The position numbers and the translations under genes were made by a program. The notes under the pieces are model-generated. The model did no database searches. It was not told where the DNA came from and saw only the letters and a list, made by a program, of their open reading frames with translations. This document shows, one piece after another, positions 1 through 12,487 of a stretch of 64,000 nucleotides of DNA (positions are counted from its first letter, which is position 1; the number at the start of each line of letters is the position of its first letter). Source of the DNA: Flavobacteriales bacterium (lineage in GTDB: Bacteria > Bacteroidota > Bacteroidia > Flavobacteriales > BACL11); assembly GCA_002705205.1 (NCBI GenBank), contig PAHP01000007.1:192122-256121 (forward strand). The letters run 5' to 3'.

Positions 1-27
1 CTTATGATGAAACTTTGAAAACTATAT

Positions 28-1371
28 TTATAAGGTATTTTCTAGTTTCGGTTTTATTATTCTGAACCCATTTAAAAGCGCCTCTGATAATCTATCAACA
101 TGCGTTTGGTCTAGATTTGTCGAGAACATACAAGCACAAGTATTGATCATGAGTATGTTCTCTTTTAAAAATAAATAATCAAGTAACTCATTAATAATTA
201 CTTTGACCTCCTTTCCTTGGTAAGCTTCTCGGTATGTTCTCGGTTTATTTTTATTAAGATGTACTCTAAACATGGATCCAGCTCCAGTAACACAAGCTGG
301 TATTTCTGCTAAATTAATTGCTTCTTCAATTTGTTCTATTGCTTTTTTTGTAAGCTTATTTAAATTTAAAACAGCTTGCTTATCAAACAAGCTCATTGCT
401 GTATAGCCAGCAGTTATCGATATAGGGTTTGCAGAGAAAGTCCCTGAATGTGGATGTTTAATATTCGTCTCCCTAGGGTCAAGAACTTGCATTATCTCAG
501 CTTTACCAGCTAGAGCTCCAATAGGAAATCCTCCTCCAATAATTTTCCCTAATGCTGTTAGGTCTGGGTCTACATTATAATTTTCTTGTGCTCCAGAATA
601 GTTGACCCTGTATGTTACTACCTCATCAAACGCTAAGACTGCATTATTTTTTCTTGTCCATTTATAAATAGCCTCAATATATTCTTTTTTTGCTGGTATA
701 AGTCCTACTCTGTGAGGAACAAGATCAATCAAGACACACGCAATTTGATCAGCATTCTGATTTAATAGAGCAAGCGTTCTTTCAGTATCATTGTATGGAA
801 AAATAACCATGTCATTTAGAATGCCATCAGGAGTTTCTTCTACAACAGGAACAGGGTTTGGATTGTTAATATCTCCCCAGTTTGTAGGGTCTGAATTTTG
901 ACTTATTTCAGCATAGTCGTATGTCCCATGGTAAGAGCCTTCTGCTTTTGCAATTTTATGCTTGCCGGTATAAACTCTAGCTGTTTTTATCATTGTCATT
1001 ACAGCTTCAGTTCCAGAGTTCATAAATCGGATATTTTCAAAAGCTCTTGTTCTATTATTTAGCAGTTCAGCAAAACTAACTTCTATCTCTGAACCCATTG
1101 CAAATGCTGATCCTCTTTTTAATTGCTTTGTAACGGCTTCAACTATTTTAGGGTGAGAATGTCCATGAATCAAAGAAGCCATATTATTAGCAAAATCAAG
1201 CCTCTGACAACCATCAATATCTGTTATGTAACTTCCGTTAGCAGTTGATACGTAAAAAGGGTGAGGTTTACGAAAAATAGTATTTCTACTAACTCCACCT
1301 GTTAATACTTTGATTGCTCTTTCATATATTTTCTCGCTTTTTTTAGTTGTTTTATTTTTTTCAGTACTCAT
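28..1371 (-). CDS. Class-III PLP-dependent aminotransferase (glutamate-1-semialdehyde aminomutase-like family)
   Basis: 447 aa ORF with class-III motifs (MNSGTEAVMTMIKTAR, AFDEVVTYR, LGKIIGGGFPIGALAG, HSGTFSANP). Substrate not inferable. Confidence 0.85.
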   Translation of the reverse strand: MSTEKNKTTKKSEKIYERAIKVLTGGVSRNTIFRKPHPFYVSTANGSYITDIDGCQRLDFANNMASLIHGHSHPKIVEAVTKQLKRGSAFAMGSEIEVSFAELLNNRTRAFENIRFMNSGTEAVMTMIKTARVYTGKHKIAKAEGSYHGTYDYAEISQNSDPTNWGDINNPNPVPVVEETPDGILNDMVIFPYNDTERTLALLNQNADQIACVLIDLVPHRVGLIPAKKEYIEAIYKWTRKNNAVLAFDEVVTYRVNYSGAQENYNVDPDLTALGKIIGGGFPIGALAGKAEIMQVLDPRETNIKHPHSGTFSANPISITAGYTAMSLFDKQAVLNLNKLTKKAIEQIEEAINLAEIPACVTGAGSMFRVHLNKNKPRTYREAYQGKEVKVIINELLDYLFLKENILMINTCACMFSTNLDQTHVDRLSEALLNGFRIIKPKLENTL

Positions 1372-1563
1372 AATTTATTCTCATTTTTCTTGTATTTAAA
1401 TAAGCAAGCTTCAGTATGTTCTTGTACAAAATTAAAATCTACATTTGGAGCTAATTAATAGATTATTTCTGTAATAAACAAGCTTAAAGAGGTTACTATT
1501 ATCAACAAATTGTTAAATTTAGTATGAATTTGATAAGATCTAAAAAGATCTGGGGTTTAGAAT

Positions 1564-1596
1564 AAAAAAGTCCCTAACATTAGTAGGGACTTTTTC
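1564..1596 (-). terminator. Intrinsic terminator downstream of groEL
   Basis: AAAAAGTCCCTA-acatta-TAGGGACTTTTT perfect hairpin flanked by A/T runs, just 3' of the minus-strand groEL stop. Confidence 0.85.
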
Positions 1597-1617
1597 TAAA
1601 TATATAAGTAATTCTTT

Positions 1618-3255
<1,638 letters not shown>

Positions 3256-3537
3256 TTATTTTATAATTGCTAATATATCAGACTCTTTCATAATCATATA
3301 GTCTTCTCCATTATATCTTAGTTCAGTTCCTGCATATTTTCCATAAAGGATATTGTCACCAACTTTTACGGTAATAGGGTTCTCTTTTGTCCCTTTTCCT
3401 ACTGCTATAACAGTTCCTTTTTGTGGTTTTTCTTGAGCTGTATCTGGTATAATAATCCCAGATGCTGTTGTTGTTTCTGCTTCAGCTTGTTGTATGATAA
3501 CTCTATCTGCTAAAGGTGTAATATTAATTCTTGCCAT
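3256..3537 (-). CDS. groES: Co-chaperonin GroES
   Basis: 93 aa; [42 protein letters not shown]; directly upstream of groEL. Confidence 0.98.
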   Translation of the reverse strand: MARINITPLADRVIIQQAEAETTTASGIIIPDTAQEKPQKGTVIAVGKGTKENPITVKVGDNILYGKYAGTELRYNGEDYMIMKESDILAIIK

Positions 3538-3649
3538 TTTTTATTTTTTTATTTTAAATATTCTATTTGCATAAAGTATGCCAGAGCTTCTCTTATTGAA
3601 AATAACTGAAATTTTGTCAGAATAATATCTTAAGAAGACTTTTTTATTA

Positions 3650-3970
3650 CTATTCATCAATTGGAGCTGTAGGTAGATTTGGTATTACAGCATCATCAAT
3701 TTGTTCTTGTGCTTTTATTTCTGTTGATTCTTCCAACGTGTTTCTTGGTATAGCAAAGTTAGAAGCTAATGAGAGAGCAATTAGAGTAATTGCTAAGGTC
3801 CAAGTTGCTTTTTCAAGAAAATCAGTAGTTTTCTTAGCTCCCATAATCTGATTCCCTGCTCCGCCCCCGAAAGATGAAGATAGCCCACCTCCCTTAGGAT
3901 TCTGAACTAAAACAACTAGTACTAAAAGTACAGAAGTAATAATGATAAGTATTGCAAAAACAGTATACAT
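3650..3970 (-). CDS. secG: Preprotein translocase subunit SecG
   Basis: 106 aa; two TM segments with VLVQNPKGGGLSSSFGGGAGNQIMGAKKTTDFLEK signature. Confidence 0.93.
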   Translation of the reverse strand: MYTVFAILIIITSVLLVLVVLVQNPKGGGLSSSFGGGAGNQIMGAKKTTDFLEKATWTLAITLIALSLASNFAIPRNTLEESTEIKAQEQIDDAVIPNLPTAPIDE

Positions 3971-3971
3971 A

Positions 3972-4637
3972 TTATTTATTATTTAATTTATTTATTAATT
4001 GAATTTGGTCTGCAAAGAAACTACTTTTTTCTGGATATTTCAAGATTAATTTATTATAAGCTAAAATAGCTTTGTTGTAATGTCCTTGCTCTAGGTAAAC
4101 TCTTGCTAAAGTAGGAGTTACTAAATTATCATTCTCAATTAAACTTTCTTTTGCAATATCTACCGGTTTAAAGAATCTCTCTTTTTTTGGTTTGCTTATA
4201 CTTATGTTCCTGTCAATAAAGTTATCTATTAGGTTTTTTCTTTTTGGGTCTTTATTTCTGTCAATTTTTTTTATATTAGATAAAACTAACCATTCTGAAA
4301 AAGAGTGCATTTCATCTTCATGAAATTCTAATGGGGTTCCGATTTTAAGAGATTGTTCGATCTCTCTGTCTTCTTTATAGGGCTCTGTTCTTTCTTCTTG
4401 ATTTTTATCAAGTGTAATTAAGTTAAATAGCTTTTGTCTGTCAATAGAGTAAGAGGCGGCTTTCTTCAGTTGTCTATTATATCTAACACTCTTAATATTT
4501 AAAAGTCCTTTAGCTAGTAATAGCTGCCCAGTTTGGAAGTAAGGGTGCTCAGCAAGTAATTTATCTAATTCAGAAATATCTGAACTGCTAATTAGTCTAG
4601 GTTTTTGAATAAGAGAAAATATTTTTTTAGAGTCCAT
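3972..4637 (-). CDS. Tetratricopeptide-like protein of the secG/lptE cluster
   Basis: 221 aa; one TPR-like unit near the C-terminus (TLARVYLEQGHYNKAILAYNKLILKYPEKSSFFADQI); tightly packed between secG and the lptE-like gene. Confidence 0.65.
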   Translation of the reverse strand: MDSKKIFSLIQKPRLISSSDISELDKLLAEHPYFQTGQLLLAKGLLNIKSVRYNRQLKKAASYSIDRQKLFNLITLDKNQEERTEPYKEDREIEQSLKIGTPLEFHEDEMHSFSEWLVLSNIKKIDRNKDPKRKNLIDNFIDRNISISKPKKERFFKPVDIAKESLIENDNLVTPTLARVYLEQGHYNKAILAYNKLILKYPEKSSFFADQIQLINKLNNK

Positions 4638-5134
4638 TACCAGTTGACAAATGCTTTATTAAATATATCTTCAATTAATTCTTTTGTAATTTCTTCAATC
4701 AAGATTTCTTCTACATCAGCTAAGTTCTCTGAACTATCAAAATCACGATATCGATTAAATAAGCTTTCAAAATTTTTTTCATTATCAATACTATTATTAT
4801 ATTTAATCTTTACTCCTATTGTAAGTCTATTCTGAGCAGCGCTTTCATTTGCTTTTATTGCCATTGGTTTTATCTGGTATTTAGTTATCTGCCCACTAAA
4901 AGAAAGATCCCCTTGATTCTCTGTTAGATCAAGGCTAGTTTGTGCTAAGAAAATATCTTTTAGGCCCTCAGTGATTATTTGGTTTAATGATGCTGGTGTA
5001 TTTCCTGCTTTTGTAGTAATATATTCTACTGAAACTGTTTTTGCATCAGCAGGGATAGATGCTCCTGTGAAAGAGTATATTCCACATGAAACAAGGACGA
5101 TATTTATTCCAATTATGTAAATTATATTTCTCAT
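4637..5134 (-). CDS. lptE: LptE-like LPS assembly lipoprotein
   Basis: 165 aa; lipobox LVSCGIYSFTGASIPADAKTVSVEYI, typical of Bacteroidota LptE; synteny with the sigma-54 activator and secG. Confidence 0.75.
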   Translation of the reverse strand: MRNIIYIIGINIVLVSCGIYSFTGASIPADAKTVSVEYITTKAGNTPASLNQIITEGLKDIFLAQTSLDLTENQGDLSFSGQITKYQIKPMAIKANESAAQNRLTIGVKIKYNNSIDNEKNFESLFNRYRDFDSSENLADVEEILIEEITKELIEDIFNKAFVNW

Positions 5135-6307
5135 TTATAGTCCAAATTCTTTTAGTTTTCTATACAAGGTTCTCTCCGATATTCCTAGCTCTGCAGCTGC
5201 ATCTTTTCTTTTCCCTTTATGTTTTGTTAATGATTTCTCAATTAATCTTTTCTCTTGCTGAAATAATGATAGTGACTCTTCAACTTCAATAGTTTTTGGT
5301 TCGTTTTGATGCTCTAGAGGAGTTTCGGTATAATCTTTTTCATGAAAAATAGTAGGATTTATTGATTGCATAATATCAGTATTTCCTTCTTTTTTTATCA
5401 AATCAAAAGTAATCTTTTTTAGTTCTGTTAGGTCTCTTTTCATATCAAACAGAACCTTATATAAGATTTCTCTCTCTGATAAATCAGCTTTATTTTCATC
5501 TTTATATTTGACAAGGCTGCTATTCTTAATATTAGGTAATTGCTCTTGTAGTTTATTAGAATCGATCATTCTTTCTTGCTCTATAACAGATAATTGTGCG
5601 ACAAAGTTTCTTAATTGCCTAATATTTCCTGGCCAATTATAATTTTTAAGGACCTCAACTGCATCATTAGTTAGTCTTACGGGTGGTGTGTTATATTGGT
5701 CCGCGAAATCAGCAGAGAATTTTCTAAATAGTAAATTGATATCATCTCCTCTGTCTCTAAGAGCTGGAAGGTTAATACTGATAGTATTCAGTCGATAGTA
5801 AAGGTCTTCTCTGAATTTTCCTTTCTTTACTGCTTCAGGAAGATTTACATTTGTAGCGGCAATAATTCTGACATTAATTTTCTGAGCTATTGAAGATCCA
5901 ACCTTTATAATTTCTCCATTTTCTAATACACGTAATAATCTGGCTTGTGATGCAATTGGTAGTTCTCCAACCTCATCTAAGAAGATTGTTCCTTCATTAG
6001 CCGATTCGAAATATCCTTTTCTGCTGTCATGAGCTCCTGTGAATGATCCTTTTTCATGCCCAAAAAGCTCACTATCGATAGTTCCTTCAGGTATTGCTCC
6101 ACAGTTTACTGCAATATAGGGGTTATGCTTTCTTTTGCTGTTTTGATGAATAATTTTAGGGATACTTTCTTTTCCGGTTCCACTTTCACCAACAACCAAA
6201 ATGGATATATCAGTAGGAGCTACTTGTAATGAAACATCAATTGCTCTTTCAATTCCTGGACTATTTCCTATTATTCCAAATTTTTGTTTTGCTTGTTTTG
6301 AATTCAT
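5135..6307 (-). CDS. Sigma-54-dependent Fis-family transcriptional activator
   Basis: 390 aa; AAA+ ([30 protein letters not shown]) and C-terminal Fis HTH ([24 protein letters not shown]); no receiver domain. Confidence 0.95.
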   Translation of the reverse strand: MNSKQAKQKFGIIGNSPGIERAIDVSLQVAPTDISILVVGESGTGKESIPKIIHQNSKRKHNPYIAVNCGAIPEGTIDSELFGHEKGSFTGAHDSRKGYFESANEGTIFLDEVGELPIASQARLLRVLENGEIIKVGSSIAQKINVRIIAATNVNLPEAVKKGKFREDLYYRLNTISINLPALRDRGDDINLLFRKFSADFADQYNTPPVRLTNDAVEVLKNYNWPGNIRQLRNFVAQLSVIEQERMIDSNKLQEQLPNIKNSSLVKYKDENKADLSEREILYKVLFDMKRDLTELKKITFDLIKKEGNTDIMQSINPTIFHEKDYTETPLEHQNEPKTIEVEESLSLFQQEKRLIEKSLTKHKGKRKDAAAELGISERTLYRKLKEFGL

Positions 6308-6309
6308 GA

Positions 6310-7776
6310 CTAAATTACTTTACCTATTAATGTCGCAGAAGTGCATTTCTCAATTTTTACCATTACATACTCTCCTAAATGATAATCTCCTCTCTCAAAG
6401 ATTACTGTTGAGTTATAAGTGGTCCTTCCGTATAAATGCATGTTAGATTTTTTAGAAACCCCTTCGATAAGAACTTCATAAGTTTTTCCTATTTTTTCTT
6501 TCATATGTAATAGAGAATGTTTTTGTTGCTTGTCAATTATTTCTGATAATCGTCTTTGTTTTATTTCTTCAGGAATATCATCTTCTATTCTTGCGGCAGG
6601 AGTATTAGGTCTTTCGGAATACTTAAACATATAACCGTAGTCATATTTTACATAATCCATTAATGATAATGTTTCTGCATGTTCTGCTTCAGTTTCAGAA
6701 CAAAATCCAGTAATTATATCCATTGAAATAGCACAATCTGGGATCCGCTGCTTTATATTATCAATTAAAGCTATGTATTGATCTCTATTATAGCCTCTTT
6801 TCATAAGTTTTAAGATTCTAGTACTTCCAGATTGTACAGGAAGATGGATGTAATTACAAATATTATTATATTTAGCCATCGTCTCAATTACATCTATACT
6901 CATGTCTTGAGGGTTTGATGTTGAGAATCTGATTCTTAGAAGCGGGTTAGCTTTTGCAATTATATCTAGTAGATTTGCGAATTTAGTGCAATTTAATTGA
7001 TTTTCTTTTGAAGCATTTTTAAAATTTTTCTTTGCGCCTCCTCCATACCAAAGATAGGAATCTACATTTTGCCCTAGAAGTGTAACTTCTCTATATCCAT
7101 CATTGAATAGATCTGTGCACTCTTTTAGAATACTGTCAGGGTCCCTGCTTCTTTCTCTTCCTCTAGTAAATGGTACAACACAAAAAGAACACATATTGTC
7201 GCATCCTCTTGTGATTGAGACAAATGCAGTTACTCCATTTCCTCCTATTCTGACAGGGGTAACATCAGCATATGTCTCTTCTAATGATAGAATAACATTT
7301 ATTGCCTTCTTTCCATCTTTTACTTCTCTTATTAAATTAGGCAAATCTCTATATGCGTCTGGGCCTACAACAATATCAACCAGTTTTTCTTCTTCTAGGA
7401 ATTTCTCTTTTAATCTTTCAGCCATGCATCCTAAAACTCCTACTAACATTTTTGGGTTCTTATCTCTTTTAATGGAGTTGTAGAACTCTAATCTTTTTCG
7501 TACTGTTAATTCTGCTTTTTCACGAATAGAGCAGGTATTCACAAATACAATATCAGCTGCAATTATATTTTGAGTTGTGGAGAACCCTTCTTTTTTTAAT
7601 ATTGAAGCAACTATTTCGCTGTCCGAGAAATTCATTTGGCAGCCATAGCTTTCAATATAAATTTTCTTAGTTGATTTTTTAGCTACAGGAATGTTCAAGA
7701 TCTCACCTTGCTTGCTTTCATCAATTTCTTTTTTTAACAGTTCTTTGCTATTCATTGTTCTTAATATTATTTGCAA
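6310..7776 (-). CDS. miaB: tRNA-2-methylthio-N6-dimethylallyladenosine synthase MiaB
   Basis: 488 aa; [21 protein letters not shown], radical [24 protein letters not shown]-terminal TRAM-like region. The start may lie slightly downstream (MNSKELLK). Confidence 0.95.
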   Translation of the reverse strand: MQIILRTMNSKELLKKEIDESKQGEILNIPVAKKSTKKIYIESYGCQMNFSDSEIVASILKKEGFSTTQNIIAADIVFVNTCSIREKAELTVRKRLEFYNSIKRDKNPKMLVGVLGCMAERLKEKFLEEEKLVDIVVGPDAYRDLPNLIREVKDGKKAINVILSLEETYADVTPVRIGGNGVTAFVSITRGCDNMCSFCVVPFTRGRERSRDPDSILKECTDLFNDGYREVTLLGQNVDSYLWYGGGAKKNFKNASKENQLNCTKFANLLDIIAKANPLLRIRFSTSNPQDMSIDVIETMAKYNNICNYIHLPVQSGSTRILKLMKRGYNRDQYIALIDNIKQRIPDCAISMDIITGFCSETEAEHAETLSLMDYVKYDYGYMFKYSERPNTPAARIEDDIPEEIKQRRLSEIIDKQQKHSLLHMKEKIGKTYEVLIEGVSKKSNMHLYGRTTYNSTVIFERGDYHLGEYVMVKIEKCTSATLIGKVI

Positions 7777-7916
7777 AAATAGTAAAAATATGACAATGTG
7801 TCAGTTATGGATTTACTTATATTATATATAATATAATTCAAATTGACAGTGATTTTGATTTTTTTTATTCAAAAAAAGTTCCTTTAATTTGCAGGAAATT
7901 TTGAAAAGTATTTTTT

Positions 7917-10241
7917 ATGGCAAAGAATTTGGTAATTGTAGAGTCTCCTGCTAAAAAGAAGATTATTCAGGGATATCTTGGTAAAGATTATTTAGTTGAA
8001 TCAAGTGTTGGGCATATTAGAGACCTACCAAAAAAAGGAGGTATGGGTATTGATGTTGAGAATGGTTTTCATCCTAACTATGTAATATCAGAAGATAAAA
8101 AAAAGGTAGTTAGCCATCTTAAAGTTGTTGCAAAAAAAGCTGAGACTGTTTGGCTTGCAACTGATGAGGATCGTGAGGGAGAGGCTATTGCTTGGCATTT
8201 AACAGAAGCCTTAAATCTAGATGCGAATTCTACTAAAAGAATTGTTTTTCATGAGATTACTAAAAAGGCAATTACCCGTGCAGTAGAAAACCCTAGAATA
8301 TTAGATGCTAATTTGGTAAATGCACAGCAGGCTAGGCGTGTTTTGGATAGATTGGTTGGATTTGAGCTTTCACCGGTTCTTTGGAGAAAAGTAAAACAAG
8401 GCCTTTCTGCTGGTCGAGTACAATCAGTTGCGGTACGTTTAATTGTTGAGCGTGAGAATGAGATTGCTGAGTTCAAGCCAATATCATCTTATAAAGTAAT
8501 AGCATTCTTTATTAATTCTGAGGGTAAGGTGCTAAAATCAGAGTTGCCACAACGATTTAAGAATAATTCTGAAGCGTATTCTTTTATGCAGAAGTGTAAG
8601 GATGCAACTTTCTCGGTTGAATCATTGGAAAAGAAACCAGCGAAGAAATCTCCAACCGCACCATTTACAACCTCTACTTTGCAGCAAGAAGCATCAAGAA
8701 AGCTTGGTTTTTCTGTTTCACAAACTATGATGGTTGCACAGAAGTTATATGAGGCAGGTAGAATTACTTATATGAGAACTGATAGTGTAAATTTATCAGA
8801 GGATGCATTGAATGCTGCAAAAAAAGAGATTACTAGTTTATATGGCGCTGAGTATGCCCAAAGAAGAGTATACACAAAGAAAGTAAAGGGTGCTCAGGAG
8901 GCACATGAAGCAATCCGTCCTTCTTATATGAATAATAAGACAGTTGATGGAGATAGTTCACATCAAAGGTTATATGATTTGATATGGAAAAGAACTATTT
9001 CGTCACAAATGGCTGATGCGCAATTTGACCGGACGACTGTAAAAATTAATATTTCAAATACTTCAGAGGAATTTGTAGCAAAAGGAGAGGTAATTACTTT
9101 TGAAGGGTTTATGAAAGTTTATTTAGAAGGTAAGGATGATGAAAATGAAGAGCAAAAGGGAATGCTTCCTCTCTTAGAAGTAGGTGAAACCTTAGCTCTT
9201 TCTGAAGCATCTGCGTTAGAGCAGTTTACAAGGCCTCCATCAAGGTATGCAGAAGCAAGTTTGGTAAAAAAGATGGAAGAGCTTGGTATTGGAAGACCTT
9301 CAACATATGCCGCTACAATTACAACGATTCAAAAAAGAGGATATATTGAGAAAGAAAACAAAGATGGTTTTGAGAGAATTTCTCAAATGATTGAATTGAA
9401 AAATGGAATCCTTAAAAGATTAGAAAAAACTTCTATTTCTGGTGCAGAGAGTAAAAAATTATTTCCTACTGATGTTGGTATTGTTGTAACAGATTTCCTT
9501 GTAGAGCATTTTTCAGACGTTATGCAATATAGTTTTACTGCATCTGTCGAGACAGAATTTGATGAAATTGCTGAGGGGAAGAAAGTCTGGAATGAAATGA
9601 TTGCATCATTCTATGGTGGATTTAAAGAAAAAGTTGTTGATGTGATAGGAAATGTAGGCAAAGCATCAGGAGAGAAAGACTTAGGTTTTGATCCTGAAAC
9701 AGGAACTAAGATAATTGCTCGTATTGGGCCTTTCGGTCCTATGGTCCAGATGGGAGAGAAGCAAGACGATGAGAATGCTCCAAAACCAAAGTTTGCTTCT
9801 TTAATTAAGGGGCAGACTCTCCAGTCTATTACACTAGAAGAAGCGCTTGATTTATTTAAGCTTCCTAGAAATGTTGGAGAGTGGGAAGGTAAAGAAATTG
9901 TTGCTTCTGTTGGTAGATTTGGGCCATACTTAAGATATGATGGGAAGTTTACATCAATAAAGAAAACAGATGAAGAAGATCCGTTAACAATATCGCTAGA
10001 TAGATCTATAGAATTAATAAAAATTAAAATTCAAGCTGATAAGGATCGATTAATTGCTAATTTTGATGGCGATCCTTTGATTCAAGTTTTAAATGGAAGA
10101 TATGGTCCTTTTGTTCAGGTATCTCCTGCTAAAGGGAAAAAGATAAACCTGAAAATTCCTAAAGGAGCTGACCCAAAAGATCTAACTAGAGAAGATTGTG
10201 TTAATTTATGGGAAAATAAAACAACTAATAAGTCAAAATGA
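7917..10241 (+). CDS. topA: DNA topoisomerase I
   Basis: 774 aa; NLVIVESPAKKKIIQGYLG, LATDEDREGEAIAWHL, GRITYMRTDSVNLS; C-terminal repeat domains. Confidence 0.98.
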   Translation: MAKNLVIVESPAKKKIIQGYLGKDYLVESSVGHIRDLPKKGGMGIDVENGFHPNYVISEDKKKVVSHLKVVAKKAETVWLATDEDREGEAIAWHLTEALNLDANSTKRIVFHEITKKAITRAVENPRILDANLVNAQQARRVLDRLVGFELSPVLWRKVKQGLSAGRVQSVAVRLIVERENEIAEFKPISSYKVIAFFINSEGKVLKSELPQRFKNNSEAYSFMQKCKDATFSVESLEKKPAKKSPTAPFTTSTLQQEASRKLGFSVSQTMMVAQKLYEAGRITYMRTDSVNLSEDALNAAKKEITSLYGAEYAQRRVYTKKVKGAQEAHEAIRPSYMNNKTVDGDSSHQRLYDLIWKRTISSQMADAQFDRTTVKINISNTSEEFVAKGEVITFEGFMKVYLEGKDDENEEQKGMLPLLEVGETLALSEASALEQFTRPPSRYAEASLVKKMEELGIGRPSTYAATITTIQKRGYIEKENKDGFERISQMIELKNGILKRLEKTSISGAESKKLFPTDVGIVVTDFLVEHFSDVMQYSFTASVETEFDEIAEGKKVWNEMIASFYGGFKEKVVDVIGNVGKASGEKDLGFDPETGTKIIARIGPFGPMVQMGEKQDDENAPKPKFASLIKGQTLQSITLEEALDLFKLPRNVGEWEGKEIVASVGRFGPYLRYDGKFTSIKKTDEEDPLTISLDRSIELIKIKIQADKDRLIANFDGDPLIQVLNGRYGPFVQVSPAKGKKINLKIPKGADPKDLTREDCVNLWENKTTNKSK

Positions 10242-11401
10242 TGATAGAAATCCAATCTTATTTTAATCCAGTTAGTTTGGCACTTTATTCTGATAAAGAT
10301 AGATGGGAAACTACTCAGATTGGCAGGAATGTTGATACGTATTTAGAGGGGCGGTTCCCAGAAGTTAGATTTGCTGAGATCGCTATTTTTAACGTGCCTG
10401 AATATGAGGGATCCAAAAATACTACTGTAGAAAATGATTGTAAGATTAGAGAGACATTTTATTCTTTTCATCATGATAATTTACCTAGAGTTGCTGATTT
10501 AGGTGTAATGCAATTAATGCCAAGCAGAAAAGAATCATTTAAAGTAATTCAAACTGTATGTGAGGTATTATTACAAGATGGAATAATTCCAATAATTATT
10601 GGTGGAGGACATGATGTAAGTTATGCTATATATAAGGCTTATGCAGCAATGGATAAATATATTACCTTGTCAGCTGTTGATAGTAAATTTGATGTAGGAC
10701 TAGAGGATGATAATCTAGCATCTTTCTCACATTTAGGAAAGATGTTGGCGCATAAACCTAGCCATCTTTTTCATTATGTGAATTTGGCGTATCAATCTTA
10801 TTTTGTTTCTGAAATGACAACTGATATGTTAAGGTCAATGAATTTTGATGTTATTAGGCTTGGCGATTTGAGGATGAATTTTCATGAAGTTGAGCCAATT
10901 ATGCGGAATACGGATTTTTTGAGCTTTGATATATCGTCTATTCAGTATGCTTATGCATCAGCAAATGTTTATTCTTCACCAAATGGATTAACAGGAGAGG
11001 ATTCTTGTAAGATTATGAGATATGCAGGTGTAAGTGATAAGGTTACAGCAGTTGGGCTATTTGAGTATAATCAAGGTATTGATACAGATAATCAAACGGC
11101 CTATTTATTAGCTCAGATGATTTGGTATTTTATTGACGGATATAAGATAAGGAAGAACGAGTTAAATCCGAATCTAAAGAATTGTGTTAAATATACGGTA
11201 GCTTTTGAAGATGGTAAGAATCAGATTACATTTTATAAGAGTCAAAGTAGTGGCAGATGGTGGATGGGGGTTCCTTATAAGAAATCGGGATCTAAAAAAG
11301 TGCTAAATTACTATATTGCATGTTCTTACCGTGATTATGAGATTGCTAATCAGGGTGATATTCCTGATAGATGGCTCAAAACTTATTATAAATTTCTGTA
11401 A
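10238..11401 (+). CDS. Arginase/formimidoylglutamase-fold protein, probably with a degenerate metal site
   Basis: 387 aa; ureohydrolase GGGHD present, but the canonical DAHxD and SFDxD motifs appear as DSKFD and SFDIS. Overlaps the topA stop. Confidence 0.75.
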   Translation: MMIEIQSYFNPVSLALYSDKDRWETTQIGRNVDTYLEGRFPEVRFAEIAIFNVPEYEGSKNTTVENDCKIRETFYSFHHDNLPRVADLGVMQLMPSRKESFKVIQTVCEVLLQDGIIPIIIGGGHDVSYAIYKAYAAMDKYITLSAVDSKFDVGLEDDNLASFSHLGKMLAHKPSHLFHYVNLAYQSYFVSEMTTDMLRSMNFDVIRLGDLRMNFHEVEPIMRNTDFLSFDISSIQYAYASANVYSSPNGLTGEDSCKIMRYAGVSDKVTAVGLFEYNQGIDTDNQTAYLLAQMIWYFIDGYKIRKNELNPNLKNCVKYTVAFEDGKNQITFYKSQSSGRWWMGVPYKKSGSKKVLNYYIACSYRDYEIANQGDIPDRWLKTYYKFL

Positions 11402-11533
11402 CTTAAACTCTTTGAGTTACAATCAATTAAAGATTATTTAGTTGAATAAAATGTAATATGCATATCTAGTTTTTGCAGAAAGTCTTAAAAATTGTTTATT
11501 TTAGCCCCAGATTTTTTTAGAGAGAATAATTAG

Positions 11534-12451
11534 ATGAATAAAATATTGGTGTTATTGTTGAGTCTATTGCTAGTGATGGATGTCTTTGCTCAGCAAGATC
11601 CTCAGTTTAGCCAGAATATGTTTAATAAATTGGCTAATAACCCTGGATTTGCAGGTAGTAGGGGTAATGTTGCTACCTCTGTTTTACATAGGTCGCAGTG
11701 GATAGGTTTTGAAGGGTCTCCTTCAACTCAGAATTTTAGTATTGATGCAGAGATCCCTTTTTTAAATGGAGGCGTTGGATTGAATATTGTGAATGATAAA
11801 ATAGCTCAATTTAGTAATCTAGGGCTGCAAGCTTCTTATGCTTATAGGACAGAGTTAGGTGTTGGTCAAATAGGTATGGGAATGTCTGTTGGTATGTTTC
11901 AGAGTAGTTCTGATGGAAACTTTAACCCTGCGTCTACTGGTGATAAAAAAATTCCTATGGGGACTGTTCAGGGGTCTAAATTAGATCTGGGTGGTGGAGT
12001 GTATTTTAATACTCAGGATATGTATATTGGGATTTCTTCTACGCACATGAATGAGCCAATTATAGATTGGAGTGATGGTAAACAATATCCTTTAAAAAGA
12101 CATTATTTCTTAATTTCAGGGTATTATCATGAGATTAATCCTGTACTCTCTTTAAATCCTTCAATCTATTTAAAATCAGATGGGGCCACTAATCAATTAG
12201 ATATTAATAGTAATATAATATATACAAATCAGAACAATAATCAGATGTGGGGTGGCGTTAGTTATAGGTTGGATGAGGGTTTAATATTGCTTGCAGGGAT
12301 GGATATTAATGAAGATCTAAGGTTTGGTTTAGGTTATGATGTTACAATGGTTAACCCTATGGGGAATTCCTTAGAGTTCATGTTGGGTTATGACTTTAAG
12401 ATAAAGACGAATAAAGCGATATCAAAATACAAGAATCCTAGATTCTTATAA
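11534..12451 (+). CDS. PorP/SprF-like type IX secretion membrane protein
   Basis: 305 aa; signal peptide then QQDPQFSQNMFNKLANNPGFAGS..., the PorP/SprF family start; precedes gldK. Confidence 0.93.
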   Translation: MNKILVLLLSLLLVMDVFAQQDPQFSQNMFNKLANNPGFAGSRGNVATSVLHRSQWIGFEGSPSTQNFSIDAEIPFLNGGVGLNIVNDKIAQFSNLGLQASYAYRTELGVGQIGMGMSVGMFQSSSDGNFNPASTGDKKIPMGTVQGSKLDLGGGVYFNTQDMYIGISSTHMNEPIIDWSDGKQYPLKRHYFLISGYYHEINPVLSLNPSIYLKSDGATNQLDINSNIIYTNQNNNQMWGGVSYRLDEGLILLAGMDINEDLRFGLGYDVTMVNPMGNSLEFMLGYDFKIKTNKAISKYKNPRFL

Positions 12452-12487
12452 AACAAGATTTTAACTCACTTAGGTGATAAAATAAAT

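Noticed and set aside
7103-7483. 126-aa plus-strand ORF inside miaB
   Set aside because: Antisense shadow of MiaB; no domain.
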